Shown here: one piece after another, positions 26,803 through 35,092 of the stretch
Position numbering within the stretch: position 1 is the first letter of the stretch
Layout of the letters: each line of letters begins with the position of its first letter
Assembly (NCBI GenBank): GCA_003242035.1
Contig: QBMC01000014.1
Location: 1-47,079 of the forward strand
DNA: 47,079 bases
Direction: 5' to 3'
Source of the DNA: Nodosilinea foveolarum
GTDB taxonomy: Bacteria; Cyanobacteriota; Cyanobacteriia; Phormidesmidales; Phormidesmidaceae
Program-made: the position numbers and the translations under genes
Notes under the pieces: model-generated
Told to the model about the DNA's origin: nothing
What the model saw: the letters and a program-made list of their open reading frames with translations, nothing else
The model's database searches: none

Positions 26803-27867
26803 TTACGACTCGGCTGGAACATTGGGCTGAACTTTAGCCGCCGCCGGGGTGCCCTTCATCTCATCTATTTCTAACAGGCTCACGATAACGCTAGCCACCG
26901 GAATAGAGAGAAAAATACCCAGCACCCCGGCAATGCGAGCGCCCACAATCAGGGCAAAAAACATCACCACCGGGTTGATATTCAGCGAACCCTGCATAAT
27001 GCGCGGCATCAGCAAATTCTCTTCTACCTGCTGAAGCAGCGCGCAAATCACCACAGCTTGAACCGCGAGTGCCACACTTTGCGACAGCAAAAACAGCATC
27101 ACCAAGCCAATACCCAGCGTTGCCCCGATCCCAGGAATTAGATCGAACAGGCCCGCAACTACCGCCAGTGTCAGCGCGTACGGCACCTTAAATATAGCAA
27201 AAACAACAAACGTAGAGAAGCCAAAGAAGATCGAGAGCAGCAGCCGCCCCCAAAAGAATCCTAGCAGACTAGCTTGAACGGTTTGGGTGACCTGAACCTG
27301 ACGCTCCGGGGAGAGCGGTTTGATGAGTAAGTGCCAGAGGCGATCGCCATCGAGCAGCATAAACAACGTCACCACCGCAATCACAATAGAATGCAAAAAG
27401 TTTGTCAGCAGCGCCTGTAAAAAGCCAATACCCGCTCCTAATAAAACCGCCGTTTGATCGCGTAGCTGCATCCCTGCCGACTGCAAATCTACCTGAAAGC
27501 CCCAGCGTTGAAAAGTCTGCTCTAGCGCCTCTACTCTAGGCGTTAGCGAAGTCAAAAAGTCGGTGATGTTCTCAATCAGCGGTGGCCCTTCAGCAATCAC
27601 CGTCAGCAAAATCGCGGTCGCAAACCCACCCACCACCATCATCGAGAGCACAAAGATCACCATCACCGCGACATTGCGCGGCAAAAACCGCCGCAGCCAG
27701 CGCACCGGATGGCTCAGCAAAAAAGCCAGGATAGTCGAAGAGGTAAAGATAACAACAACAATCTCGAAATACTCTAAAACCTCAATAGCGGCCCAGCCAC
27801 AGGCAAACAGCAACAGATATCTCAGGAGCGCAGAGTTATTGAAGTGTTGCCACGGGCGATCTTGCAT
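26803..27867 (-). CDS. AI-2E family transporter (PerM/UPF0118)
   Basis: A polytopic membrane protein of 354 residues with about seven to eight hydrophobic helices: a short N-terminal pair, a central periplasmic or cytoplasmic segment (about 95-150) and a C-terminal block containing GLFDLIPGIGATLG and EENLLMPRIMQ, both typical of the family. Members export small molecules such as AI-2 or act as Na+/H+ antiporters; there is no basis to choose. It is followed upstream on the same strand by the DUF2288 gene with an 8-bp gap, so the two are likely co-transcribed. Confidence 0.88.
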   Translation of the reverse strand: MQDRPWQHFNNSALLRYLLLFACGWAAIEVLEYFEIVVVIFTSSTILAFLLSHPVRWLRRFLPRNVAVMVIFVLSMMVVGGFATAILLTVIAEGPPLIENITDFLTSLTPRVEALEQTFQRWGFQVDLQSAGMQLRDQTAVLLGAGIGFLQALLTNFLHSIVIAVVTLFMLLDGDRLWHLLIKPLSPERQVQVTQTVQASLLGFFWGRLLLSIFFGFSTFVVFAIFKVPYALTLAVVAGLFDLIPGIGATLGIGLVMLFLLSQSVALAVQAVVICALLQQVEENLLMPRIMQGSLNINPVVMFFALIVGARIAGVLGIFLSIPVASVIVSLLEIDEMKGTPAAAKVQPNVPAES

Positions 27868-27875
27868 AGAAACGT

Positions 27876-28166
27876 CTAAAGGCTATCCTGCACCAGAACA
27901 TAAGGCTGCACAATTAGAGACATAAACTGCTTATTTTCGCGGTTCCAGTCGGCTAGCTGTTCGGCAGTGGGTTTCACAATAAGCTGCTCATTAATCCAGC
28001 GGGAAACGGCTTGGGTGCTATCAGAAGCGATCGCCTCTGCCACCTCTACTAAATCTAGCTGCGCGTTCACCACCACCACCGCATCGCGTCCGGCATGGGG
28101 CTTCAACACCTCCCACTGCACAGGGCCAACCATCTTTTCCAGCTCTGCCCGCAAATCCTCTGCCAT
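27876..28166 (-). CDS. DUF2288 family protein
   Basis: A 96-residue soluble protein with the family stretches DAVVVVNAQLDLVEVAEAI, RWINEQLIVKPTAEQLADW and IVQPYVLVQ. Function is unknown. It lies 8 bp upstream of the AI-2E-family transporter gene on the same strand. Confidence 0.82.
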   Translation of the reverse strand: MAEDLRAELEKMVGPVQWEVLKPHAGRDAVVVVNAQLDLVEVAEAIASDSTQAVSRWINEQLIVKPTAEQLADWNRENKQFMSLIVQPYVLVQDSL

Positions 28167-28236
28167 GCCCGTCTTAAACTAACAACCCTTTCAAAGCATC
28201 TTACCTTGTCAAGCAAGCCTTCATCACTCATCGCAA

Positions 28237-28256
28237 GCTGAGCGTAGTCGAAGCCC
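28237..28256 (-). repeat. Dispersed 20-bp repeat, copy 2
   Basis: Identical over 20 bases to 21219-21238. On the minus strand it starts two bases after the TGA stop of plsC. There is no inverted partner here, so the sequence is repeated without its hairpin. Confidence 0.8.
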
Positions 28257-28258
28257 AC

Positions 28259-28897
28259 TCACCGCCCCAGTTCATGCAGCGCATGAATCTCATCCACACA
28301 CCGCTCCGTCACCGCCTTCAGCATCGCCTTATCTTTTTCTACCGGCGGTGGAATCAGTTCTCCAATTCGAATCGTCACCGGCGCGGGTCTAGGCAACGCC
28401 GACCCTTTCTTCAAAATTCGCTCAGTCCCCCACAGGCTAACGGGCAACAGCGGCACCTGAGCCTTAGCCGCAATCAGCGCCGCCCCCAGCTTAGGAGACG
28501 TCACCCGTCCATCCGGCGTTCGCACACCCTGCAAAAAAATGCCCACTGCCCAACCGTTCTCCAACTGCGTCAGCGCCGCTCGAATCGCACTGCGATCAGC
28601 CGACCCCCGCTTCACCGGATAGGCTCCATAAGCTCGAATGGCTGGAGCAAACACCGGCACCTCAAACAGCGACTCCTTCGCCATAAAAGACACCGGACGC
28701 CGCATACAGTTAGCCAGCAGCGGCGGATCAAAATTGCTGGCATGGTTCGCCACTACAATCAGCGGCTCCTCTAAAGGCACCCGCTTCGCCCCGTAAATGC
28801 GACCGCGCAAATAGCCATGCAGTACCGGGCTAACAATCGACCACTTAAACAGGTGGTAGAGCGCTAAGCTAACAAACGGTTCGCGATTCGAGGCCAT
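28259..28897 (-). CDS. plsC: 1-acyl-sn-glycerol-3-phosphate acyltransferase
   Basis: PlsC makes phosphatidic acid by acylating lysophosphatidic acid at the membrane. The catalytic HX4D motif is NHASNFD (H52 and D57 from the ATG I use at 28897), followed by FMAKESLFEVP and AYGAYPVKRGSADRSAI, which contain the acceptor-binding arginine region, and by FLQGVRTPDG, where the usual family motif is FPEGTRS; the Glu is replaced by Gln and the Thr by Val. That substitution may alter substrate choice. At 212 residues it is a normal length. The start is one of two ATGs; the other is three codons upstream. Confidence 0.88.
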   Translation of the reverse strand: MASNREPFVSLALYHLFKWSIVSPVLHGYLRGRIYGAKRVPLEEPLIVVANHASNFDPPLLANCMRRPVSFMAKESLFEVPVFAPAIRAYGAYPVKRGSADRSAIRAALTQLENGWAVGIFLQGVRTPDGRVTSPKLGAALIAAKAQVPLLPVSLWGTERILKKGSALPRPAPVTIRIGELIPPPVEKDKAMLKAVTERCVDEIHALHELGR

Positions 28898-28991
28898 GGG
28901 ATGCAATCTAGAAGTGCCTGAATCTTCCCATATTTTCTCGCATAGTTGATCAGAGATGAGGAGCAGGCAGTAGAGAGACCCTTTTCAATAA

Positions 28992-29023
28992 GAAAGCCCC
29001 AACCGGTTAGGGTCGAGGCTTTC
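28992..29023 (-). terminator. Rho-independent terminator of the plsX-fabH-fabD operon
   Basis: On the minus strand GAAAGCC pairs with GGCTTTC around an inner palindromic AACCGGTT stem, followed by TTATTG. It lies about 210 bp after the fabD stop and before plsC. Apart from this, the 334-bp gap 28898-29231 shows no gene I can support. Confidence 0.6.
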
Positions 29024-29231
29024 GCTTTCATATATTGAGTTCGAATGATTTGATAGTAGCGGCCTGTTAGGAGGGTTGCCGTGAAGTGAATCACGTATAC
29101 GTAGTGTTTTCTAACACAAAGTTTCTTTATACTACCGACATACTATAGCTAAAAAAAGGCAGGTTTGCTAGTAGGAAAAGAGCTGCTGTCTAAGCCTACT
29201 TAATGGCTTCAGCGATTGTGAGTAAGCTTTA

Positions 29232-30131
29232 TCAAGGGAGGCTTTTGGTCGCTGTTTGGTAATTTGCGATCGCCTCCAAACCATCCACATTATTCAAAAC
29301 CAACCCCTTGCAGGTCTTTTTAATCAAACCCGTCAGCACTTTACCTGGCCCCATTTCTACCACCGTATCAATCTCGTGCTCTGGCAAACTCAAAGAAATC
29401 TCTCGCCACCGCACAGATCCGGTCATCTGAGCGGTCAGTCTAGACTTAAGCGCCGCCGCCGCCGTCTCTGGCTGAGGGTCTACGTTAGACATCACTGGCA
29501 CCTGAGCATCGGCAAAGACCACCTCAGCTAAAACCGACTCAAATTCTTGGGCGGCATCGGCCATCAAAGGCGAGTGAAACGCACCGCCCACCTTCAGCTT
29601 CACGGTTCTCTTAGCTTTTACGCCATTCATCACCGTCTCCACCGCCTCCGGCGTCCCCGAAATTACCACCTGCATAGGGTTATTATCATTCGCCAACACC
29701 ACGCCGTCTGTCTCTGCGAGTTTGGCGTCTAGCTCCTCGCGATTAAAGCCCATAATCGCGGCCATTGCCCCTGCCGACGCCTCAGCCATCAGCTCGGCGC
29801 GACGCTTCACCAGCCGCAGACCCGAAGCAAAGTCGAACACGCCTGCTGCATACAGCGCCGAATATTCGCCCAGGCTGTGACCGGCAACAAGGCTAGGCTG
29901 ATGACCTTTTTCCGTGAATAGATCGGCGATCGCACATTCAATTACATACAGACAAGGCTGCGTATAGCGCGTGTCCTTCAGCTTCTCCTCGTCCTGACTA
30001 GCCGCCAGCACAGACCAGCCCAAAATGTCTTCAGCTTGAGCCAGCTTTTCGGCGCAAACTTCGGCCAAATCTTGACCCATCCCTACAGACTGCGATCCCT
30101 GTCCAGGGAAGACCCATGCCGTTTTTTTCAT
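29232..30131 (-). CDS. fabD: Malonyl-CoA:ACP transacylase
   Basis: FabD loads malonyl groups from CoA onto acyl carrier protein. The start is taken at the ATG at 30131 (MKKTAWVFPGQGSQ), which is where the family begins and lies 5 bp after the fabH stop; 36 more codons are open upstream but overlap fabH. The nucleophile S86 is in GHSLGEYSA, the substrate-binding arginine is in LRLVKRRAELM, and the catalytic histidine is in GGAFHSPLM. At 299 residues it is full length. Last gene of plsX-fabH-fabD. Confidence 0.95.
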   Translation of the reverse strand: MKKTAWVFPGQGSQSVGMGQDLAEVCAEKLAQAEDILGWSVLAASQDEEKLKDTRYTQPCLYVIECAIADLFTEKGHQPSLVAGHSLGEYSALYAAGVFDFASGLRLVKRRAELMAEASAGAMAAIMGFNREELDAKLAETDGVVLANDNNPMQVVISGTPEAVETVMNGVKAKRTVKLKVGGAFHSPLMADAAQEFESVLAEVVFADAQVPVMSNVDPQPETAAAALKSRLTAQMTGSVRWREISLSLPEHEIDTVVEMGPGKVLTGLIKKTCKGLVLNNVDGLEAIANYQTATKSLP

Positions 30132-30136
30132 CTGAT

Positions 30137-31177
30137 TTACTTGCCCCACTTTAAGATTGCCGCTCCCCACGAAAGCCCCGCGCCAAAGCCAGAGAGGGCT
30201 AATACGTCGCCAGTTTTGATTTTGCCGCTGCGAACCCATTCGTCTAGCGCAATGGGAATAGAGGCTGCGTCGGTGTTGCCATGCTCGGCCATATTGCTGA
30301 CGACGCGATCGCTCGAAATCTTCAGCCGCTTAGCCACCGCGTCCAAGATGCGCTGATTCGCCTGGTGCAAAATCAGCCAGTCAATATCGTCAACGGTAAG
30401 ATTAGCGTGAAAAAGCGACTTTTCCAGGACTTCCGGCACACGATTTACGGCAAAGCGATAGACCTCGCGGCCGTTCATAGTCACCGGGTTAAAGCTGCCT
30501 TTTTGTACCGTCACGTTCTCGGTCAGCGGCGTAGACTCGTGCTGATAGGAGGCATTCAGACAATCGTTTAAGGTGCCGTCGCTGTGCATTTCAAAGCTTA
30601 ATAGATTGTCGCTCGACTCGGATCTTTGTAAGACAATTGCGCCTGCCCCGTCGCCAAAGAGGACGCAGGTGCGGCGATCGCTCCAGTCCGTCAGCCTAGA
30701 GAGCAAATCGGCCCCGACCACCACCACCGTTTTATAAGCGCCCGTGCGAATAAACTGTGAGGCCGTCACTAAAGCAAAAACAAAGCCTGAGCAGGCAGCG
30801 GTAATGTCGAAAGCGATCGCTCGACTCGCGCCAATTTCATGCTGAATTTGGCAGGCAGAGCCAAACAAATCGTCGGGTGTGGAGGTGGCTAGGATGATTA
30901 AGTCTACGTCTGTGGGGGTGAGGTTGGCTTGGGCGATCGCATTTGCCGCCGCTTCTCCTCCCAAAGAGCGAATCGAGTCGCCGGGGTTGGCAATATGACG
31001 CTGGCGAATGCCCGTACGCGTTGCAATCCACTCATCCGAGGTATCTACAACCTTGGCGAGCTGTTCATTCGTTAACACCGTCTCCAGCTTTGCCGAACCG
31101 CTGCCTACAAAAGCCACACCGAACCGCTGCCCAAAAGCTTCCGAACCTGAACCAGCGCTATCTGTTTGCTGAGCCAT
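30137..31177 (-). CDS. fabH: 3-oxoacyl-ACP synthase III
   Basis: FabH condenses acetyl-CoA with malonyl-ACP to start fatty-acid synthesis. The triad is C129 in TAACSG, the histidine of ILHQANQ and the asparagine of EHGNTDA. The N-terminal 20 residues (Ser/Gly/Gln-rich) extend beyond the usual start of the fold at VAFVGSG; the ATG at 31177 lies 5 bp after the plsX stop, which supports it. At 346 residues it is slightly long because of this extension. Co-transcribed with plsX and fabD. Confidence 0.95.
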   Translation of the reverse strand: MAQQTDSAGSGSEAFGQRFGVAFVGSGSAKLETVLTNEQLAKVVDTSDEWIATRTGIRQRHIANPGDSIRSLGGEAAANAIAQANLTPTDVDLIILATSTPDDLFGSACQIQHEIGASRAIAFDITAACSGFVFALVTASQFIRTGAYKTVVVVGADLLSRLTDWSDRRTCVLFGDGAGAIVLQRSESSDNLLSFEMHSDGTLNDCLNASYQHESTPLTENVTVQKGSFNPVTMNGREVYRFAVNRVPEVLEKSLFHANLTVDDIDWLILHQANQRILDAVAKRLKISSDRVVSNMAEHGNTDAASIPIALDEWVRSGKIKTGDVLALSGFGAGLSWGAAILKWGK

Positions 31178-31182
31178 CTGTT

Positions 31183-32244
31183 TTATTCGCCCTTAGTGGC
31201 AGTAGCAGTGACAGTGACAGTGGCAGTGGCAGTAGCCGCAACCTTCTGATACTGGCCCTTAATCCGATCTACCACCTGCTTATCCACCGCATCTTTAGCC
31301 AACCGAATCGCATTAAAAATAGCATCCGATTTAGAGCTACCGTGACTAATCACCGCCACCCCCGCCACCCCTAGCAGCAACCCACCGCCATGCTCGGCCT
31401 GATCAATCCGCTGCTTAATCCGCTGCAAGTTGCCCTTTAGCAGAGCGCAGCCCACTTTACCCGCCACGCCCTGAGGCAGCTCCTCGCGCAAAATTTGCAG
31501 CACCGATTCGCCTACAGCCTCCGCAAACTTCAGCAAAATATTACCGGTAAACCCATCGCACACAATCACCTCAAAGTCGCCCGAAAGCACATCTCGGCCT
31601 TCCGCATTGCCCACAAAATTAATCGTAGACTGTTCAGCTAGCGTTTTGTGTACCTGAATTGCGACTTCGTTGCCCTTACTCTTCTCTTCTCCAATGTTGA
31701 GCAACCCGACTCTAGGACGGTCATTGCCCAGCACATGCTGCGAGTAAAGACTGCCCATTGCGGCAAACTGCTCTAAATATTTGGGCCGACAGTCTACGTT
31801 TGCGCCCACATCCAAAATCAGCACGGGCTTATTAGCAATCACCGTGGGAAACAAAGCCCCAATCGCAGGCCGATCAATCCCTTTAATTCGACCTAGTCGC
31901 AGCAGTGCTGCCGCCATCGCCGCCCCCGAATGGCCTGCCGACATCATGCCATCGGCTCGCCCCTTCTTCACCAAATTCATCGCCACATTAATCGAAGCGT
32001 CGGGCTTACGCTTGAGTGCCTTCAACGGCTCCTCATCCATTTCGACGGTTCCTTCCGCAGGCACAATTTCAATATCGCGCAGCAGCTTTGGCTGAGTCGA
32101 GGTCCGAATCTTCTCAGGATCGCCAACTAGCAGTACCTCTACGCCCAACTCAGCCTTCGCTCTAATCGCGCCAGCGACTGCTTCGGTAGGGGCGTAATCA
32201 CCCCCCATTGCGTCTACTGCGATGCGTACCTGCGTTGAACTCAT
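31183..32244 (-). CDS. plsX: Phosphate acyltransferase PlsX
   Basis: PlsX makes acyl-phosphate from acyl-ACP, feeding PlsY and phospholipid synthesis. The family stretches RIAVDAMGGDYAP, MMSAGHSGAAMAA, GALFPT, LLNIGEEKSKGN and VVCDGFTGNI-like (VIVCDGFTGNILLK) are intact, and the fold is complete by about residue 335. The last 19 residues are an Ala/Thr/Val tail (ATATVTVTATAT) coded by a hexanucleotide repeat and are not part of the fold. It heads the plsX-fabH-fabD operon, about 120 bp after rpaB. Confidence 0.95.
   Translation of the reverse strand: MSSTQVRIAVDAMGGDYAPTEAVAGAIRAKAELGVEVLLVGDPEKIRTSTQPKLLRDIEIVPAEGTVEMDEEPLKALKRKPDASINVAMNLVKKGRADGMMSAGHSGAAMAAALLRLGRIKGIDRPAIGALFPTVIANKPVLILDVGANVDCRPKYLEQFAAMGSLYSQHVLGNDRPRVGLLNIGEEKSKGNEVAIQVHKTLAEQSTINFVGNAEGRDVLSGDFEVIVCDGFTGNILLKFAEAVGESVLQILREELPQGVAGKVGCALLKGNLQRIKQRIDQAEHGGGLLLGVAGVAVISHGSSKSDAIFNAIRLAKDAVDKQVVDRIKGQYQKVAATATATVTVTATATKGE
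31195..31236. repeat. Seven tandem 6-bp units (AGTRRC) in plsX
   Basis: Seven hexamers, AGTGGC, AGTAGC, AGTGAC, AGTGAC, AGTGGC, AGTGGC and AGTAGC, encode the Ala-Thr/Val-Thr tail of PlsX on the minus strand. Loss or gain of units keeps the reading frame, so the tail length can drift without harming the enzyme. Confidence 0.9.
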
Positions 32245-32364
32245 TAAAGTTACGTCCCGTGCGGGCTAATAGAAACTTTACAAATTCTATCAGACTACCC
32301 ATCTGCTCCGCTTGATGCGATCAGTTTTTGGACTGGCTTTTATCGCACGGCCCCTATAGATTGA

Positions 32365-33093
32365 TCACTCTTCGCCTGGTTCTACAATCCGCTGAAATAG
32401 GTAGCCGGTTCCTCTCGCGGTCAAAATCAGCTCAGGATTGCTCGGATCGTCCTCTAGCTTGGCTCTTAACCGGGAGATATGGACATCGACAACGCGAGTA
32501 TCCACATGGCGCTCGGGCGTGTAGCCCCACACTTCTTGCAAAATTTCAGAGCGGGAAAATGGCTCACCCGACCGACTTACTAGTAGCTCTAGCAGGCTGA
32601 ATTCCATGCCTGTGAGCCGAATGCGCTCATCGCCTTTGTAAACCTGCCGCTTGTTGGTATCAATGCGGATGTTATTAATGGTGATGACGCCAGAACTGGG
32701 AATGCCCGATGCGCCTGTCTTTTCGACCCGACGCAGCACCGAGCGAATGCGGGCCTCTAGTTCCTTGGGCGAAAAAGGCTTCACGACATAGTCGTCTGCG
32801 CCTAGCTCTAGGCCCGTGATGCGGTCGGCTACGTCGCCCAGCGCGGTCAGCATAATAATCGGAATATCAGATTCTTTGCGCAGCTCCTGGCAGACCCCGT
32901 AGCCATCGAGCTTTGGCATCATCACATCGAGCACCACCAAATCGGGAACGGTGTTGCGGAAAGTTTCTAGCGCTTCTTCACCGTCAGCGGCGGTCACAAC
33001 ATCGTAGCCAATCATCGAAAGCCGTGTTTCTAAGATGCGGCGGATGCTCGCTTCATCATCGACAACCAGGATTTTTTCTTTAGCGCTGTCCAA
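32365..33093 (-). CDS. rpaB: OmpR-family response regulator RpaB (Ycf27)
   Basis: RpaB is the essential cyanobacterial regulator of high-light and photosystem genes and is paired with the kinase NblS (Hik33). The receiver domain has D12, D13 and phospho-acceptor D56 (VVLDVMMP) and K in VVKPFSP; the C-terminal winged helix contains ILQEVWGY and RHVDTRVVDVHISRLR, the recognition helix. I start at the TTG at 33093 because this gives 242 residues, the usual RpaB length, starts one residue before the usual (D)xxKEKILVVDD, and has TAGGAG upstream; 19 more codons are open to an ATG at 33150. The partner kinase is not in the window. Confidence 0.92.
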   Translation of the reverse strand: MDSAKEKILVVDDEASIRRILETRLSMIGYDVVTAADGEEALETFRNTVPDLVVLDVMMPKLDGYGVCQELRKESDIPIIMLTALGDVADRITGLELGADDYVVKPFSPKELEARIRSVLRRVEKTGASGIPSSGVITINNIRIDTNKRQVYKGDERIRLTGMEFSLLELLVSRSGEPFSRSEILQEVWGYTPERHVDTRVVDVHISRLRAKLEDDPSNPELILTARGTGYLFQRIVEPGEE

Positions 33094-33591
33094 GGCTTTC
33101 TCAACTCCTATAAAGTCGTGGTTAATAGTCCACTGTTTGATCCAAAGCACTTTGCCAAAGGTAAAGCAGGCTGTGAAGTTAAACTCGCTGTATTACGTTT
33201 AGCAACTCACTAGTGGCAGGAAATACTATCTCACAGGTCAATTGTATGTTGTAAAACGCTCTGAAAGCTAAACAGAAAAGGGCTTTCAATGTTTCTTAAG
33301 GTTTGTAGCGAGGCAAGAAGAACTGATAAGAATCGCTACAGCATTTGCCAGCTATGGACTTTTGATTGAGGAAAGTCTCTGTTTGTGCTTATTTTCTCAG
33401 CCTATTTACACTTCATTCGCAAACCGTAAGACGCTATTTTTGCAAAGAAATGTGTAGGAAGAGCCGCCAAAAGACGTATAGCGGGAGCCTGCGGTGGCGT
33501 TGTTTCTAAAACAGCTACCTCTAAAGCAATAGTTCCTCAGAAAGACATTAAGTACGTTTATACTATTCTTGAGATAAGTTAGCGATCGCCC
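33094..33591. other. 498-bp divergent intergenic region between rpaB and radA
   Basis: No ORF longer than about 30 codons looks real here. A possible -10, TATACT, lies near 33560 for radA, and the radA ATG is preceded by a HIP1 site rather than a ribosome-binding site. I looked for the RpaB-binding HLR1 element (paired TTACA-type hexamers at 10-bp spacing) and found no clear match. The length suggests complex control of rpaB or an unannotated small RNA. Confidence 0.4.
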
Positions 33592-35058
33592 ATGCCTAAA
33601 GTTCGATCTATCTATGTTTGCAATGCCTGTGGCGCAGAAGCCCGCCAGCACTTTGGCAAATGCCCTACCTGTGGCAGTTGGAATACATTGGTAGAGCAAA
33701 GAGTAGAGCCAAAGGAAAGCAGCACAACGCGGCCTAGCATGAAGTCGCGCACGGCCACCAGCGCCAGCAAACACAAGACGCCCGCCCAGCCGCGCCTATC
33801 GCTTACCTTCAACCAAATTCAAGATCATCCGCAGGCGCGTATCCCCTCTGGCTACCAAGAGCTAGACCGGGTGCTCGGCGGCGGCATTGTCCCTGGATCT
33901 TTAGTTTTACTAGGCGGCGATCCGGGGATTGGTAAGTCTACGCTGCTACTGCAAACGGCCAATCAGCTCGCGAGTAAAACGCCAATTCTATACGTCTGTG
34001 CGGAGGAGTCGGGTCAGCAGGTTAAATTGCGATCGCTCCGCCTAGACATCGCCAACAACGACAACAACAAACAGAGCATTACAGAGAATCTATATCTACT
34101 CCCAGAGACAAACCTGGAAGTGATCTTAGAAGAACTCGAATCGCTGCGGCCTCAAGTTGCAGTAATCGACAGTATTCAGGCATTGTTCTATTCAGCGCTG
34201 ACCTCTGCGCCAGGATCGGTTGCCCAGGTAAGAGAATGTACCTCGGCGCTCATGCAGCTTGCCAAGAAAGAGAATATTTCGCTGTTTATTGTGGGGCATG
34301 TGACCAAGGAAGGGGCGATCGCGGGGCCGAAAGTATTAGAGCATCTGGTCGATACGGTGCTGTATTTTGAGGGCGATCGCTTTGCTAGCCATCGCCTGCT
34401 GCGTTCTGTAAAGAACCGCTTTGGCGCAACCCACGAGATAGGCGTCTTTGAGATGATCGATAAGGGTTTAGCAGAAGTGTTGAACCCGTCTGAGCTGTTT
34501 ATGAGTTCTCAAGAAGAGAATGTGCCGGGAGTGGCTACCATCGTGGCCTGCGAAGGAACAAGACCGCTAGTGGTAGAGTTGCAGTCTTTGGTTTGTCCCA
34601 CTAGCTACAGCTCGCCGCGCCGCTCGACCACGGGCGTAGAACACAACAGACTGCTTCAGATTTTGGCCGTACTAGAAAAGAGAGTGGGCATTCCCTTGTC
34701 TAAACTAGATGCTTATGTCGCGTCTTCGGGCGGGCTGAACGTGGGAGAGCCAGCCGCAGATTTGGGCATCGCGGTGGCAGTGGCGGCTAGTTTTCGCGAT
34801 CGCATTATCGACCCCGAACTTGTCCTGATCGGCGAAGTGGGATTAGGCGGACAAATTCGCTCGGTCTCGCAGATGGAACTGCGGCTGAAGGAAGCGGCAA
34901 AACTAGGGTTCAAGCGGGCTTTGGTGCCTAAGGGACAAAAGCGAAGTGATTTGGGGATGGAGGTGATAGAAGTTGGAAGAGTGGTGGATGCGATCGCTAC
35001 GGCTTTGGCAAACTCGACTCAGCATGAAGAAGTCATCAGAGAAGATAGCGAGTCATAG
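33592..35058 (+). CDS. radA: DNA repair protein RadA
   Basis: RadA (Sms) is a RecA-like branch-migration ATPase used in recombination repair. Domains: zinc finger with C10, C13, C24 and C27; RecA-type ATPase with Walker A GGDPGIGKST (108-117) and a Walker B region VAVIDSIQ; the RadA-specific KNRFG motif (near residue 280); and a C-terminal Lon-protease-like domain without the catalytic pair. The 488-residue length is normal. It has a short basic linker after the zinc finger. Monocistronic, convergent with the symporter gene. Confidence 0.95.
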   Translation: MPKVRSIYVCNACGAEARQHFGKCPTCGSWNTLVEQRVEPKESSTTRPSMKSRTATSASKHKTPAQPRLSLTFNQIQDHPQARIPSGYQELDRVLGGGIVPGSLVLLGGDPGIGKSTLLLQTANQLASKTPILYVCAEESGQQVKLRSLRLDIANNDNNKQSITENLYLLPETNLEVILEELESLRPQVAVIDSIQALFYSALTSAPGSVAQVRECTSALMQLAKKENISLFIVGHVTKEGAIAGPKVLEHLVDTVLYFEGDRFASHRLLRSVKNRFGATHEIGVFEMIDKGLAEVLNPSELFMSSQEENVPGVATIVACEGTRPLVVELQSLVCPTSYSSPRRSTTGVEHNRLLQILAVLEKRVGIPLSKLDAYVASSGGLNVGEPAADLGIAVAVAASFRDRIIDPELVLIGEVGLGGQIRSVSQMELRLKEAAKLGFKRALVPKGQKRSDLGMEVIEVGRVVDAIATALANSTQHEEVIREDSES

Positions 35059-35092
35059 ATAGCGTAGCTTCTCCCATATCCATAGCTGCAAA

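Noticed and set aside
28864-29094. Minus-strand ORF of 76 codons between fabD and plsC
   Set aside because: It overlaps the terminator hairpin and the start of plsC, has no ribosome-binding site and looks like no protein family.
33220-33260. HLR1 site for RpaB upstream of rpaB
   Set aside because: TTTACA occurs on the minus strand, but the second half-site has the wrong spacing and sequence.
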